From: Methanosarcina sp. UBA293
Lineage (GTDB): Archaea; Halobacteriota; Methanosarcinia; Methanosarcinales; Methanosarcinaceae
Assembly (NCBI GenBank): GCA_002499445.1
Contig: DALS01000019.1
Span: forward strand, 1-44,221
DNA length: 44,221 bases
Direction: 5' to 3'
Part shown: in pieces, positions 17,101-24,885 of the stretch
Layout of the letters: every line of letters starts with the position of its first letter
Position numbering within the stretch: position 1 is the first letter of the stretch
Notes under the pieces: model-generated
What the model saw: only the letters and a program-made list of their open reading frames with translations
What the model was told of the DNA's origin: nothing
Database searches by the model: none
Program-made: the position numbers and the translations under genes

Positions 17101-18096
17101 ATCGAGACCAGGAAAGTACAGCAGACAGGCGGATCCACTTACATCATTTCCCTTCCAAAACAATGGGCAGAAAAAGTTGGAGTAAAAACAGGTATGAGGG
17201 TTTCCCTTCAAGCACAGCCAGATGGAAAACTACTGGTAAACCCCTTTCTCGAAGGGCGGGCGATAAAAATCAAAAAAATCGATGTTACTGGCTGTGAAAT
17301 AAATACACTGGAGCGAGATATCATTGCTGCATACCTTCAAGGATATGACAAAATCGAGCTTTACTCGGAGAGAATACTCGCTGAACAAAAACAAACAATT
17401 CGGAAGGTCTGCCACAAACTCATAGGTCCGGAGATTACTGAAGAAAGCTTAAATTGTGTGGTTATACAGGACCTCCTTAACCCGAATGAGCTTCATATTA
17501 AAAAAGGTGTACAAAGGATGTTTCTTATTGCAAGATCCATGCAAAAGGATGCAGTAAGGGCCCTTAAAACTGTTGATTTCGACCTTGCACTTGATGTAAG
17601 TCAGAGAGATGATGAGGTTGATAGGTTATTTCTTCTGATATCTAAGCAGTTCCATTCCATTCTATGTGGAGGAAGAATGCCAGATTCCGCAGAAACAAAT
17701 ATAGAAGAGTACCATGAGTTTAGAATGGCGGCAAGCCCGCTGGAGAGGATAGCCGATCATGCACAGAAAATAGCCAACGTTGTCTCAAAGTTGCAACGGC
17801 CTGTTAGTGATAATGTGATGAAAGAGATCGAAAAACTCAACAACGCTTACATCGAACTGGTGAAACAGTCTGTTGAAGCTCTTTTTGATGCCGATGCTTC
17901 TCTTGCCAATCAGGTAATAGACAGTGTTGATAATATGCGTGCATGGGTAGAGCAATTACATGCATCTATTTTGAAATTAGAAACTCATGAGGTTGTGATT
18001 TCACTTGGAATCGTTGTAGATAGTTTGTCAAGAATAGGAGACCTTAGTTCCAACATAGCCGAAATTGCCGTAAACATGGCAATTCAAGATCGATGA
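17101..18096 (+). CDS. PhoU-type phosphate uptake regulator with AbrB-like N-terminus
   Basis: The conserved protein begins with TRKVQQTGGSTYIISLPKQW, an AbrB/SpoVT-type swapped-hairpin DNA-binding motif (about 3-45), followed by two PhoU-like helical bundles (about 115-330) with EYHEFRMAASPLERIADHA. This is the standard archaeal PhoU-like regulator. From the first ATG (17194, 300 residues) the AbrB-like motif would lose its first 31 residues, so translation must begin upstream. The frame is open only from 17086 and contains no ATG, GTG or TTG before 17194; ATC at 17101, seven bases after ACGGGG, stands exactly where family members start (MET-RKVQ). It may be a rare non-AUG start, an ATG-to-ATC mutation or a base-call error. 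No phosphate transporter genes are nearby. Confidence 0.78.
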   Translation: METRKVQQTGGSTYIISLPKQWAEKVGVKTGMRVSLQAQPDGKLLVNPFLEGRAIKIKKIDVTGCEINTLERDIIAAYLQGYDKIELYSERILAEQKQTIRKVCHKLIGPEITEESLNCVVIQDLLNPNELHIKKGVQRMFLIARSMQKDAVRALKTVDFDLALDVSQRDDEVDRLFLLISKQFHSILCGGRMPDSAETNIEEYHEFRMAASPLERIADHAQKIANVVSKLQRPVSDNVMKEIEKLNNAYIELVKQSVEALFDADASLANQVIDSVDNMRAWVEQLHASILKLETHEVVISLGIVVDSLSRIGDLSSNIAEIAVNMAIQDR

Positions 18097-18833
18097 ACAA
18101 CCTGAAGAGAAAAGCATAAACGCTCTCCACCTTAATAAATAAGACAATTTTCTTTTCTGAATAAAATTTCTTTAAGGCAATAAAAAAATTAGATATATAG
18201 TTAAGCTCTTAAATCCGAGTTATAGGTTTACTTTTCGATGTTTTAAACGCTTAAAAATTGCTCCACTATTTAAAAAGATTCTTGAATTTATAAAAAATAC
18301 TTTGAAACATTTAGAGGGGAAGTGAGCTGTAAAATTATTAACTGCAGTTAGGTGAAGTAATATTAGAAGATATTATTATAAAACAATTTATATTTTTGGA
18401 GTAATCGAATAAAAAATAGGAAAAAATATAAAGGAAAGTGCAGAACATCAGTGCACCTATAAAAAATAATAAAAACAGATAGAGTTCGGGAGAGCTTAAA
18501 GTCTCCTGTATAAAAAGCTTCTTACTTTTTAATAAAAGCTTTATGTTAATGTTGTGAGGAATCAGACGATAAAAGCAATTTATTTATATTCTGGTGTTAT
18601 CTCCATGCAGAGCCTTTCTATTCTACCACAGATAGGATATGAAATTTCTTATTTATTCACAGATATGTCGGAAAAAGACGAGGGTATCCAATTTCTCGAC
18701 CTCTTTAGTACGACAATAGAAATCGCTTACATGCATTGATCAATAACTAAAGATTTATTATAAATATCAACCCACAAAGGAAAGCAATCCGAGAAATCCT
18801 TAGGTGTTATGCTTTTCCCACAGGAGGGAAGCT
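18097..18833. other. 737-bp AT-rich spacer, possible small RNA
   Basis: A 61-codon frame at 18554-18739 has no ribosome-binding site or recognisable motif and is not called. The part 18386-18545 carries a TATA-like box and three hairpins and is listed as a candidate RNA. Confidence 0.4.
18417..18545 (+). ncRNA. Candidate small RNA (unproven)
   Basis: A TATA-like TTTATATTT starts at 18386. Downstream lie hairpins GTGCA/TGCAC (18438-18442 with 18452-18456), GGAGA/TCTCC (18489-18493 with 18502-18506), and AAAGCTT/AAGCTTT (18514-18520 with 18536-18542), the last around a T5 run. The start is only estimated from TATA spacing. Confidence 0.25.
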
Positions 18834-19475
18834 ATGAATATGATAAAACGATTTAAGGTAAGCTTTTCAAGAATGTTCAATAAGTTGTTTAGAAAAAAAG
18901 GAGCATGTATAGGAATCTACGGTCCCCCCAATGCTGGCAAGACTACCCTTAGCAATCGGATCCTCAAGGATTGGGTCGGAAACGAAGAAACAATGGGTTC
19001 TGTTTCTCATATTGCCCATGAAACCCGGCATGCCAAGAGAAAAAATGGAATAAGCATTCAGACCAATGGGCATACAATCAGCCTTGATATCATAGACACG
19101 CCCGGGCTTGCCACAAAAATCGATTTCCACGATTTCATGGAGCATGGAATGAGTGATTCAGAATCCAAGAAACGGTCCAAAGAAGCAACAGAAGGGGTAA
19201 TTGAAGCTGTCAAATGGCTGGATGACCTTGATGGAGTCATACTGGTTATGGATTCCACTGAAAATCCCTATACTCAGGTCAACGTAACGGTAATAGGAAA
19301 TATGGAAGCCAGAAACCTTCCGCTTCTTATCGTAGCAAACAAGGTAGACCTTCCTGAAGCCGATCCGTCCGGCATAAAGGATGCCTTCCCCCAGCACCCA
19401 ATGGTGCCAGTTTCGGCACTTGAAGGAGTGGGAATGGATTCGTTTTATGAAGCTCTGGCAAAACAGTTCGGGTGA
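18834..19475 (+). CDS. Era-like small GTPase
   Basis: A 213-residue GTP-binding protein. After a basic, amphipathic N-terminal segment (MNMIKRFKVSFSRMFNKLFRKK) that could touch membrane or RNA, it has G1 GPPNAGKT at 30-37, G3 DTPG, G4 NKVD, and a G5-like VPVSALEG near the C-terminus. The N-terminal P in place of the usual N (GPPNAGKT) is typical of the archaeal branch. ATG at 18834 is chosen because CAGGAGGG lies just upstream; ATG at 18804 has none. Its stop overlaps the DUF2073 start by four bases. The pairing of this GTPase with DUF2073 is known across euryarchaea; its role is unknown. Confidence 0.9.
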   Translation: MNMIKRFKVSFSRMFNKLFRKKGACIGIYGPPNAGKTTLSNRILKDWVGNEETMGSVSHIAHETRHAKRKNGISIQTNGHTISLDIIDTPGLATKIDFHDFMEHGMSDSESKKRSKEATEGVIEAVKWLDDLDGVILVMDSTENPYTQVNVTVIGNMEARNLPLLIVANKVDLPEADPSGIKDAFPQHPMVPVSALEGVGMDSFYEALAKQFG

Positions 19476-19840
19476 TCTACGTGCAGGGAATTCAGCTTGA
19501 TTTGATATCCGAAGCCAGAATCTCTCAGATGGCTTCAATGGAAAAAGTCCGATATATAATCGATGAGGTACGAAAAGGTAAAATTCTGGTACTTGAAAAG
19601 GGCTTGAACCCTATGGAGGAAGCAAAGCTTATAGAAATGACAATGTCAGCAATCCAGCCTGATGTGTTTTCAGGCATTGAAATGCAAAGTTATCCTGCTA
19701 ATCCCGATGGTTCGTTGCTAGGAAAACTTTTCAGAAAACAGAGCAACAAGCGACTTACGGTAATAGGGCCTGCAAACCAGCTCAAAACCCTTAAGAAAGA
19801 TCGAAACCTCATCAGTGCACTTGTCTCTGCAAGTAAATAA
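19472..19840 (+). CDS. DUF2073 family protein
   Basis: A 122-residue archaeal protein of the DUF2073 family: VQGIQLDLISEARISQM, a helix-strand core RYIIDEVRKGKILVLEKGLNPMEEAKLIE, then GIEMQSYP and a C-terminal basic segment KLFRKQSNKRLTVIGPANQL. The GTG start overlaps the GTPase stop (GTGA), so the two are translationally coupled and probably work together. No enzyme motif or membrane segment is seen. Function is unknown in the family. Confidence 0.9.
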   Translation: MIYVQGIQLDLISEARISQMASMEKVRYIIDEVRKGKILVLEKGLNPMEEAKLIEMTMSAIQPDVFSGIEMQSYPANPDGSLLGKLFRKQSNKRLTVIGPANQLKTLKKDRNLISALVSASK

Positions 19841-19845
19841 TCGAA

Positions 19846-20367
19846 GTGGAAGCAATGTGTGCCCAGAAGACCCAAGACGTGGAAGCTATTATTTCCCCTC
19901 CTCAATCCCTCGGCTCCTTTGAAATGGGCAGGAATGACGTTAATGTAATCTGTACTTACGGGAAAATCGCTGTATGGTTTGGACGGAAAGTCCCTGATTA
20001 CATTATAGCACAGATACTGATAGGAATTTCAAAGGTCGATCAGTCTACGGTTCATGAATTTGAAATTATCTGCAACTTTGATGAGATCACGGAATATGAG
20101 AGTAAAGGGTACACACTCGTGTCCTATGGAAAAACAGCCGGTGGTTACCGTGTAAACTTTAGCATTCCTTTTTCCAACAAAAAAGCTATTTTCCACCTAT
20201 CAAAATTTATACTTAAAGAACTCGGAAAAGGAGAAGCCCGTAAGGACTTTTATTGGAATGGGAATGACTGTGATATTCAGAGACTCTATCACGAATTTAA
20301 AAATAACATTGAGAACTGGGAACTGAAAGCTATTAATTATAAAATCGAATCACAGACAAACAGATAA
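19846..20367 (+). CDS. Conserved hypothetical protein in GTPase operon
   Basis: A 173-residue protein that I do not recognise. It starts five bases after the DUF2073 stop (GTG at 19846 or ATG at 19855), so it is the third gene of the operon. It appears to be an alpha/beta protein with strands NVICTYGKIAVWFG, VHEFEIICNFDEI, YTLVSYGKTAGGYRVNFSIPF and a C-terminal helix LYHEFKNNIENWELKA. There is no Cys-x-x-Cys, so it is not the zinc-ribbon protein often linked to this GTPase/DUF2073 pair in other euryarchaea. No signal peptide or membrane segment is seen. Confidence 0.75.
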   Translation: MEAMCAQKTQDVEAIISPPQSLGSFEMGRNDVNVICTYGKIAVWFGRKVPDYIIAQILIGISKVDQSTVHEFEIICNFDEITEYESKGYTLVSYGKTAGGYRVNFSIPFSNKKAIFHLSKFILKELGKGEARKDFYWNGNDCDIQRLYHEFKNNIENWELKAINYKIESQTNR

Positions 20368-20668
20368 AACCTAGACTTGCTGATTTGCAGTAAGGCAGTA
20401 AGAAAGCTTCCAGTAAATTGCTCTGAGTTCCTTATTGCGAACTTAAAGGGAGTGGGAAGGATTTGAAAAAAAAACAATCGAGAAGCCTTTCAGTTGTTGA
20501 TATATGCTCTCAATTATTTACACAGGCAGATAAATAAGATTTTAATCAATTAATTATTATATAGAGAAATTAATTATTATAGAGAATTAGTAATAGTTAG
20601 TATAGAAATTAATAATAATTATTATAGAGAATTAGTGATTTAACCCAAATGTTTTTTGGAGAACTCAT
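20368..20668. promoter_or_regulatory. hxlB promoter region with AT-rich repeats
   Basis: TAATTATTATAGAGAATTAG occurs at 20571-20590 and, identical, at 20616-20635; a diverged third copy starts at 20551. Each contains a TATA-like ATTATTATAG. The copy nearest the gene is about 35-50 bases before the ATG at 20669, a suitable promoter place. Confidence 0.5.
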
Positions 20669-21283
20669 ATGAATAAAACTCAGGTAGAAAACTGCGAAGA
20701 CGTATTAATATCAATGAGATTAATTTCAGAAAACCTCAAAGAGGTTGTTGACAGGCTTGACAAAGAATCCATAAAGATGATGATTCAGAAAATCCTGAAC
20801 AGCAAAAGAATCTTTTTAATGGGAGCTGGAAGATCCGGGCTTGTCGCCAAAGCTTTTGCAATGAGGCTTATGCATCTTGGATTCAGTGTGTATGTAGTTG
20901 GAGAAACTACAACCCCTGCAGTCCAGCCTGAGGATGTGGTAATTGCCATTTCAGGGTCTGGAGAAACTCATTCTATAGCGGATCTCGGAAAAATAGTAAA
21001 AGACATTGGCTCAACCCTCATAACGGTTACTTCAAAAAAGGAATCTACACTCGGTAGAATCTCGGATATTGCTATGATCCTCCCGAGCAAGACTAAAAAC
21101 GACCTTGATGCAGGCGGCTACCTTGAAAGAAACATGCGTGGAGATTACAAAAACGTGCCTCCTCTGGGCACATCTTTCGAAATTACCTCGCTTATTTTCC
21201 TTGATTCAATAATCGCTCAGCTGATTACGCTTACAGGCGCGTCTGAAGCCGAACTTAAGTCGAGGCATACTAACATCGAATAA
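20669..21283 (+). CDS. hxlB: 6-phospho-3-hexuloisomerase
   Basis: HxlB interconverts D-arabino-3-hexulose-6-phosphate and fructose-6-phosphate. In methanogens lacking the usual pentose pathway this runs toward ribulose-5-phosphate and formaldehyde, together with hexulose-6-phosphate synthase, which is not in this window. The 204-residue protein is a single SIS domain with FLMGAGRSGLVAKAFAMRL (about 49-67), the phosphate-binding ISGSGET, and a C-terminal LGTSFEITSLIFLDSI helix. ATG follows TTGGAG with seven bases of spacing. The last 25 coding bases including the stop are repeated just downstream. Confidence 0.93.
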   Translation: MNKTQVENCEDVLISMRLISENLKEVVDRLDKESIKMMIQKILNSKRIFLMGAGRSGLVAKAFAMRLMHLGFSVYVVGETTTPAVQPEDVVIAISGSGETHSIADLGKIVKDIGSTLITVTSKKESTLGRISDIAMILPSKTKNDLDAGGYLERNMRGDYKNVPPLGTSFEITSLIFLDSIIAQLITLTGASEAELKSRHTNIE

Positions 21284-21312
21284 GAAATCGAGGCATACCA
21301 ACATCGAATAAG
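21260..21312 (+). repeat. 28-base tandem duplication of the hxlB 3' end
   Basis: TCGAGGCATACTAACATCGA begins at 21260 and a copy differing by one base (T to C) begins at 21288; each continues ATAAG. The stop codon lies in the first copy. Confidence 0.8.
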
Positions 21313-21397
21313 GCTGGAAATCGGCAGAAAGCAGTGGATATACTCAAAACAGTTATTTGCAAGGATATATTTTTGCAGGGATACAGGAGGGCTCAAT

Positions 21398-22510
21398 TTG
21401 AGGGAAATAAAGTTTTCAGAGAACGTTGCCAGAATAGATATGTCCGGAATCAGAAAGATTTTCGAAGCCGCAGGGTCGGATGCAATTAACCTTGGGCTTG
21501 GGCAGCCGGACTTTGATACTCCTGGGCATATCAAGGCAGCAGCAATAAAAGCCATAAACGAAGGCTTTACGGGTTATACCGTAGGTACGGGAATTCCAGA
21601 GTTAAGAGAAGCCCTGAGTTCCAAATTCAAGGAGGAAAATGGGTTTTCGGTTTCCCAGGAGGAAATTATTGTCACTTCAGGAGCGTCAGAAGCTCTTGCT
21701 ATTGCCCTGGCAGCCCTTCTAAACCATGGAGATGAAGTCCTCATCTCAAACCCTGGCTTTGTTTCTTACAATGCACTGACCGAAATCTTGGGCGGCAAAG
21801 CTGTAAGTGTCCCCCTAGCCGAAGACCTTACTATGAAGCCTGAAGCAGTGCTTGAGAAGCTTACCCCGAGAACCCGAGCCATTATTCTTAATTCTCCTTC
21901 AAATCCCACAGGTGCAGTCGCAAGCAGGGCAGATGTAAAAGCCCTGGCCGAGATTGCAGACGACCACAATATAACCATTATTTCAGACGAGGTTTATGAG
22001 TATTTCATTTACGAAGGAGAACATGTAAGCCCTGCCAGTTACTCGGACAATGTGATTACGGTAAACGCTACCTCAAAGAGCTATGCAATGACTGGCTGGA
22101 GACTTGGGTATGTAGCAGCCAAGAAAGATTATATTGCCCAGATGCTCAAGGTGCATCAGTACATCCAGGCCTGTGCTAACTCAATTGCTCAGAAAGCTGC
22201 TTATGCCGCAGTGACAGGACCTAAAGACTCAGTCAATGCCATGCGGGAAGAGTTCAGAAAGCGCAGGGATGTGCTCGTAAAAGGGTTGAATGAGCTTGGG
22301 ATGGAGTGTGATCTTCCGAGAGGTGCTTTCTATGCTTTCCCGAAAGTCTCAAATTCCGCAGAAGTTGCTTCGAAATTGATCTCAAACGGCATCGTTGTCG
22401 TTCCAGGCACAGCCTTTGGAAGCGAAGGAGACGGTTACATCAGAATCTCCTACGCGGCTTCAATGGAAGATATTGAAAAAGCTCTGAGCATCATGGAAAA
22501 GGTGCTTTGA
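21398..22510 (+). CDS. Class I aminotransferase, probable aspartate aminotransferase
   Basis: A 370-residue PLP enzyme of fold type I, subgroup I-gamma by pattern. It shows LGLGQPDFDTP (33-43), the YTVGTGIPELREAL substrate loop, SNPTG at 168-172, Asp197 and Tyr200 of ISDEVYEYF, the PLP Lys227 in TSKSYAMTGWRLGY, and the distal Arg near FYAFPK...GYIRISYA. Aspartate/2-oxoglutarate is the likely pair, but aromatic or broad-specificity use cannot be excluded. The start is TTG at 21398 with a strong CAGGAGGG seven bases before it. It is 114 bases after hxlB on the same strand. Confidence 0.9.
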   Translation: MREIKFSENVARIDMSGIRKIFEAAGSDAINLGLGQPDFDTPGHIKAAAIKAINEGFTGYTVGTGIPELREALSSKFKEENGFSVSQEEIIVTSGASEALAIALAALLNHGDEVLISNPGFVSYNALTEILGGKAVSVPLAEDLTMKPEAVLEKLTPRTRAIILNSPSNPTGAVASRADVKALAEIADDHNITIISDEVYEYFIYEGEHVSPASYSDNVITVNATSKSYAMTGWRLGYVAAKKDYIAQMLKVHQYIQACANSIAQKAAYAAVTGPKDSVNAMREEFRKRRDVLVKGLNELGMECDLPRGAFYAFPKVSNSAEVASKLISNGIVVVPGTAFGSEGDGYIRISYAASMEDIEKALSIMEKVL

Positions 22511-22822
22511 AGCTTTTATAAAAGGATATTTTCCTTTCTCTCTTTTTTCCAATTTTTTCCTTTTTCTTTTTTTCCTTCTTTTTTCTTTCCCTCGTGGTAA
22601 CTCAAATTGCCAATGTGGATGAAATTAAAAAATAGATAATAAGGTTGATGGGAACAAATTATGAAAAATACTGCTTTTGAGGAAACATCTGTGAAAAGTC
22701 TGTAATAGATAAGTTGACACTTATATCCTCGAGCTAAAGACTTAGGGGTTTTATGCTTCTTTATATAATTAGTAAACTGTAACTCAGTAATAATGTGGAA
22801 TTTATCAAAGGTGGGCGATTGA
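22511..22822. other. Spacer with pyrimidine tract
   Basis: After the aminotransferase comes a 65-base T/C-rich tract, then AT-rich sequence with a GGTGGG ribosome-binding-like site at 22810-22815. A 140-codon minus-strand frame here is low-complexity and rejected. Confidence 0.5.
22528..22593 (+). terminator. T-rich terminator after aminotransferase gene
   Basis: Multiple T5-T7 runs begin 18 bases after the stop codon in an almost pure pyrimidine tract. Confidence 0.6.
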
Positions 22823-23266
22823 ACGAAAAAGTACGGATTAAATAAAACTTCACGACAATATCTGATACCGATACTGCTATCGATGCTCATTAGTACGATC
22901 GGGTATTTTATAATGTACGGTATTCCTTTATCAGGCATTCCTGAAATAGATGATATTTCTTATGTTGAGATCTCTAATAATAGATTAGATGTTCAGGCAA
23001 GAAGATTTACAGATATTGAGGAGCTGGAAAAAGCTGTTAACGTAACGCACTTCCTCTCATATAAACCCGGAAAACCTGAAATGGAAGAGCCTATAATTGA
23101 AATGATATTTCATCTGAAGGACGGAACTTCATTGTCAGTCAGTGCTAATGAAAAAACAGTTTATAAAAATGGGAAAGCGTATGTCCTTAAGGGCGACAAC
23201 GGGGAAGTTTTCATCAGAATATCAGAAGGAATTTTCTTTTTTCATGATTTGCATGAAAATGTATGA
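22823..23266 (+). CDS. Small membrane-anchored hypothetical protein, abnormal start
   Basis: From ATG at 22883 the protein has 127 residues, but the frame is open back to 22823 and that part reads KKYGLNKTSRQ followed by YLIPILLSMLISTIGYFIMY, a basic segment and one membrane helix. The rest is a small soluble beta-rich domain with DGTSLSVSANEKTVYKNGKAYVL, facing outward if the helix is a signal anchor. There is no ATG, GTG or TTG for the full form. ACG at 22823 lies seven bases after GGTGGG; alternatively TTG at 22819 would serve if one A of the A5 run at 22826-22830 were absent. ATG at 22883 would cut the helix. Function is unknown. Confidence 0.6.
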   Translation, partial: TKKYGLNKTSRQYLIPILLSMLISTIGYFIMYGIPLSGIPEIDDISYVEISNNRLDVQARRFTDIEELEKAVNVTHFLSYKPGKPEMEEPIIEMIFHLKDGTSLSVSANEKTVYKNGKAYVLKGDNGEVFIRISEGIFFFHDLHENV

Positions 23267-23292
23267 GGAAGATTTCCTCATAGCTCTTTTTA
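23264..23292 (+). terminator. Hairpin plus T-run at gene end
   Basis: TGAGGAA/TTCCTCA form a perfect 7-bp stem (23264-23270 with 23274-23280) that includes the stop codon of the small membrane protein; CTCTTTTTA follows. It resembles an intrinsic terminator. Confidence 0.6.
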
Positions 23293-23693
23293 CCCTCTTT
23301 TTCCGTTATTGTGAGAATTCCACTAATTGTTTTAATCTTTTCATCAAACGAGAATAATTAGACGCCATATGGTACACATTCGTAACCATAAATTTAAAAA
23401 TATATTTTTATCAATCTTAAACTAGAAATCGATAGCAGTAGTAATCATAGTTTCCAAAAAATCTCGCGGAAAGTGGGCTTCTCATTACTCCTTTATTTTC
23501 ATTTACTTAGTTTGTTTCACTTTCATTTACTTAATCTGTTTTAGGATGATCAACGTTAACTTTGGATATATTTATATTGGGGTGTCCTGATACCGTGATA
23601 CACGGAGAAAATAACTAAGGAAAATGAACTTTTTGTAACTTCATTGAAAGCTGTTTGCCTTGAAGATTCAACACTGATAAGGAGAATTTCTGA
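23267..23693. other. AT-rich spacer before the ccdA-like gene
   Basis: No gene is seen. Direct duplication of CATTTACTTA occurs near 23500-23532 (TTTCATTTACTTAGTTTGTT and a near copy). A ribosome-binding site, GGAGA at 23681-23685, closes the region. Confidence 0.4.
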
Positions 23694-24659
23694 ATGCTTT
23701 CGCTAAAATAGCTTCGGAAGAGAGGTACGAAAAAGCGAACTCTGTACCCGCTGCCTGTAACTAAAGGAGCGCTTGTATTTATATTTATTTTCCTACTGTT
23801 GAGCCCGGCTTCCGGTTCGGCCATCTCGGTAGGAAGCAGAGCAGCTAGCTATTTTTACGGGAGCGAAAATACAATAGAAGTGTCTCTATTGGAAAACCTT
23901 GAAAATCCAGCTTTGTTTTTTACTCCGGAATTTTCATATCCTTTAGCAGGAAACCGAGAAGGGAAAAACAAAAACTTTGAAAAAATCAGTCCCTTCTTAC
24001 TCCTGGCAGCGGGCATCCTTGCTGGTTTCAACCCCTGCCTCCTTGCGGTAATGGCATTTCTTGCTTCGGTCACCCTTGCCCAGCACGGAAGAAGAAAGGA
24101 AATGCTCAAAATCACGCTCGGGTTTTCGGCAGGAATCTTTACCATGTATATGCTTGCAGGAACGAGTATTCTCGGCATAGTTAATTTTCTTCCAGAAGTA
24201 CAAGTAGGTTTTATAGAAGCTTCAATCCTGCTCATTGCCCTGCTTGGGATCTGGCATATTTTTGATGCTTACTGGCTGAAAAAACATGCAAAGTCCACCT
24301 TCAGGACTCCCGAACCTTTGAAAAGATTTATGAGCACAATGGACAAAAATCTTCTAACGTTATCCTTCCTTTCAGGAAGCATGTTCTCTCTGGTCAAAGC
24401 TCCCTGCGTGGGAGCAATCTACCTCTCACTCCTGAGCATCCTGGCAACGAAGACTGACATCATCAGGGGAATATTATATATGGGACTCTACAATCTCGGG
24501 CTTCTGCTTCCCATAATCGCTCTAGGTCTTCTGCTTGCCTCAGGACTCAGCCCAAATAAAGTCACTGAGTTCAGGGAAAAATGGAGAGTGGAAATAAGGC
24601 TGACAACAGGAATTATATTGATTTCCGTTGCCCTGCTCATGCAATTTGAAATTATCTGA
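23694..24659 (+). CDS. CcdA/DsbD-like thiol transport membrane protein with in-frame UAG
   Basis: The conserved part is a six-helix CcdA-type domain that moves reducing equivalents across the membrane. Its two key cysteines are in GFNPC (Cys115) and KAPC (Cys238), each near a membrane helix. Before it come a signal-type helix (KGALVFIFIFLLLSPASGSA) and a short extracytoplasmic stretch. The frame from 23712 contains no ATG, GTG or TTG ahead of the signal helix; TTG at 23799 would remove it. ATG at 23694 has GGAGA eight bases before it and is in frame, but codon 6 is TAG (23709-23711): M-L-S-L-K-UAG-L-R-K-R. In Methanosarcina UAG can encode pyrrolysine. ACG at 23727 (then AAA AAG CGA) is the other candidate start. 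Product 321 residues if UAG is read. Confidence 0.72.
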
Positions 24660-24802
24660 TCTTAAGAACCTTGGAGTAATGCAACAGAAAATCTGAATTC
24701 AAGCCAGCGTGGACACGTGCAAATTAAGTTAATTTCTTAGTAAATTTTAGTACAATTCCTCTTGCCTCTAATTCAGCCCTTTTGAACGCATCCGCTGCAC
24801 TA

Positions 24803-24885
24803 CAACCGTTGCGCCGGTTGATCACGCCGTTGCAAAGGGTTTTGATCAAACTTTTATCAAAAGTTTGTGGAACTCGGGCGTTAGA
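24803..24885. repeat. Intergenic hairpin element between convergent genes
   Basis: Two stems: CAACCG/CGGTTG (24803-24808 with 24815-24820) and CAAACTTTT/AAAAGTTTG (24847-24855 with 24859-24867) preceded by TTTGAT. The patch is richer in GC than its surroundings. The second stem recurs at 30577-30597, suggesting a dispersed element or shared terminator. Confidence 0.55.

Noticed and set aside
18554..18739. 61-codon plus-strand frame in the spacer before the GTPase
   Set aside because: No ribosome-binding site, no recognisable domain, and base use like the spacer.
22516..22938. 140-codon minus-strand frame
   Set aside because: It is the reverse of a pyrimidine tract and of the small membrane protein's beginning; the Lys/Glu-rich tail is low complexity and no ribosome-binding site fits.
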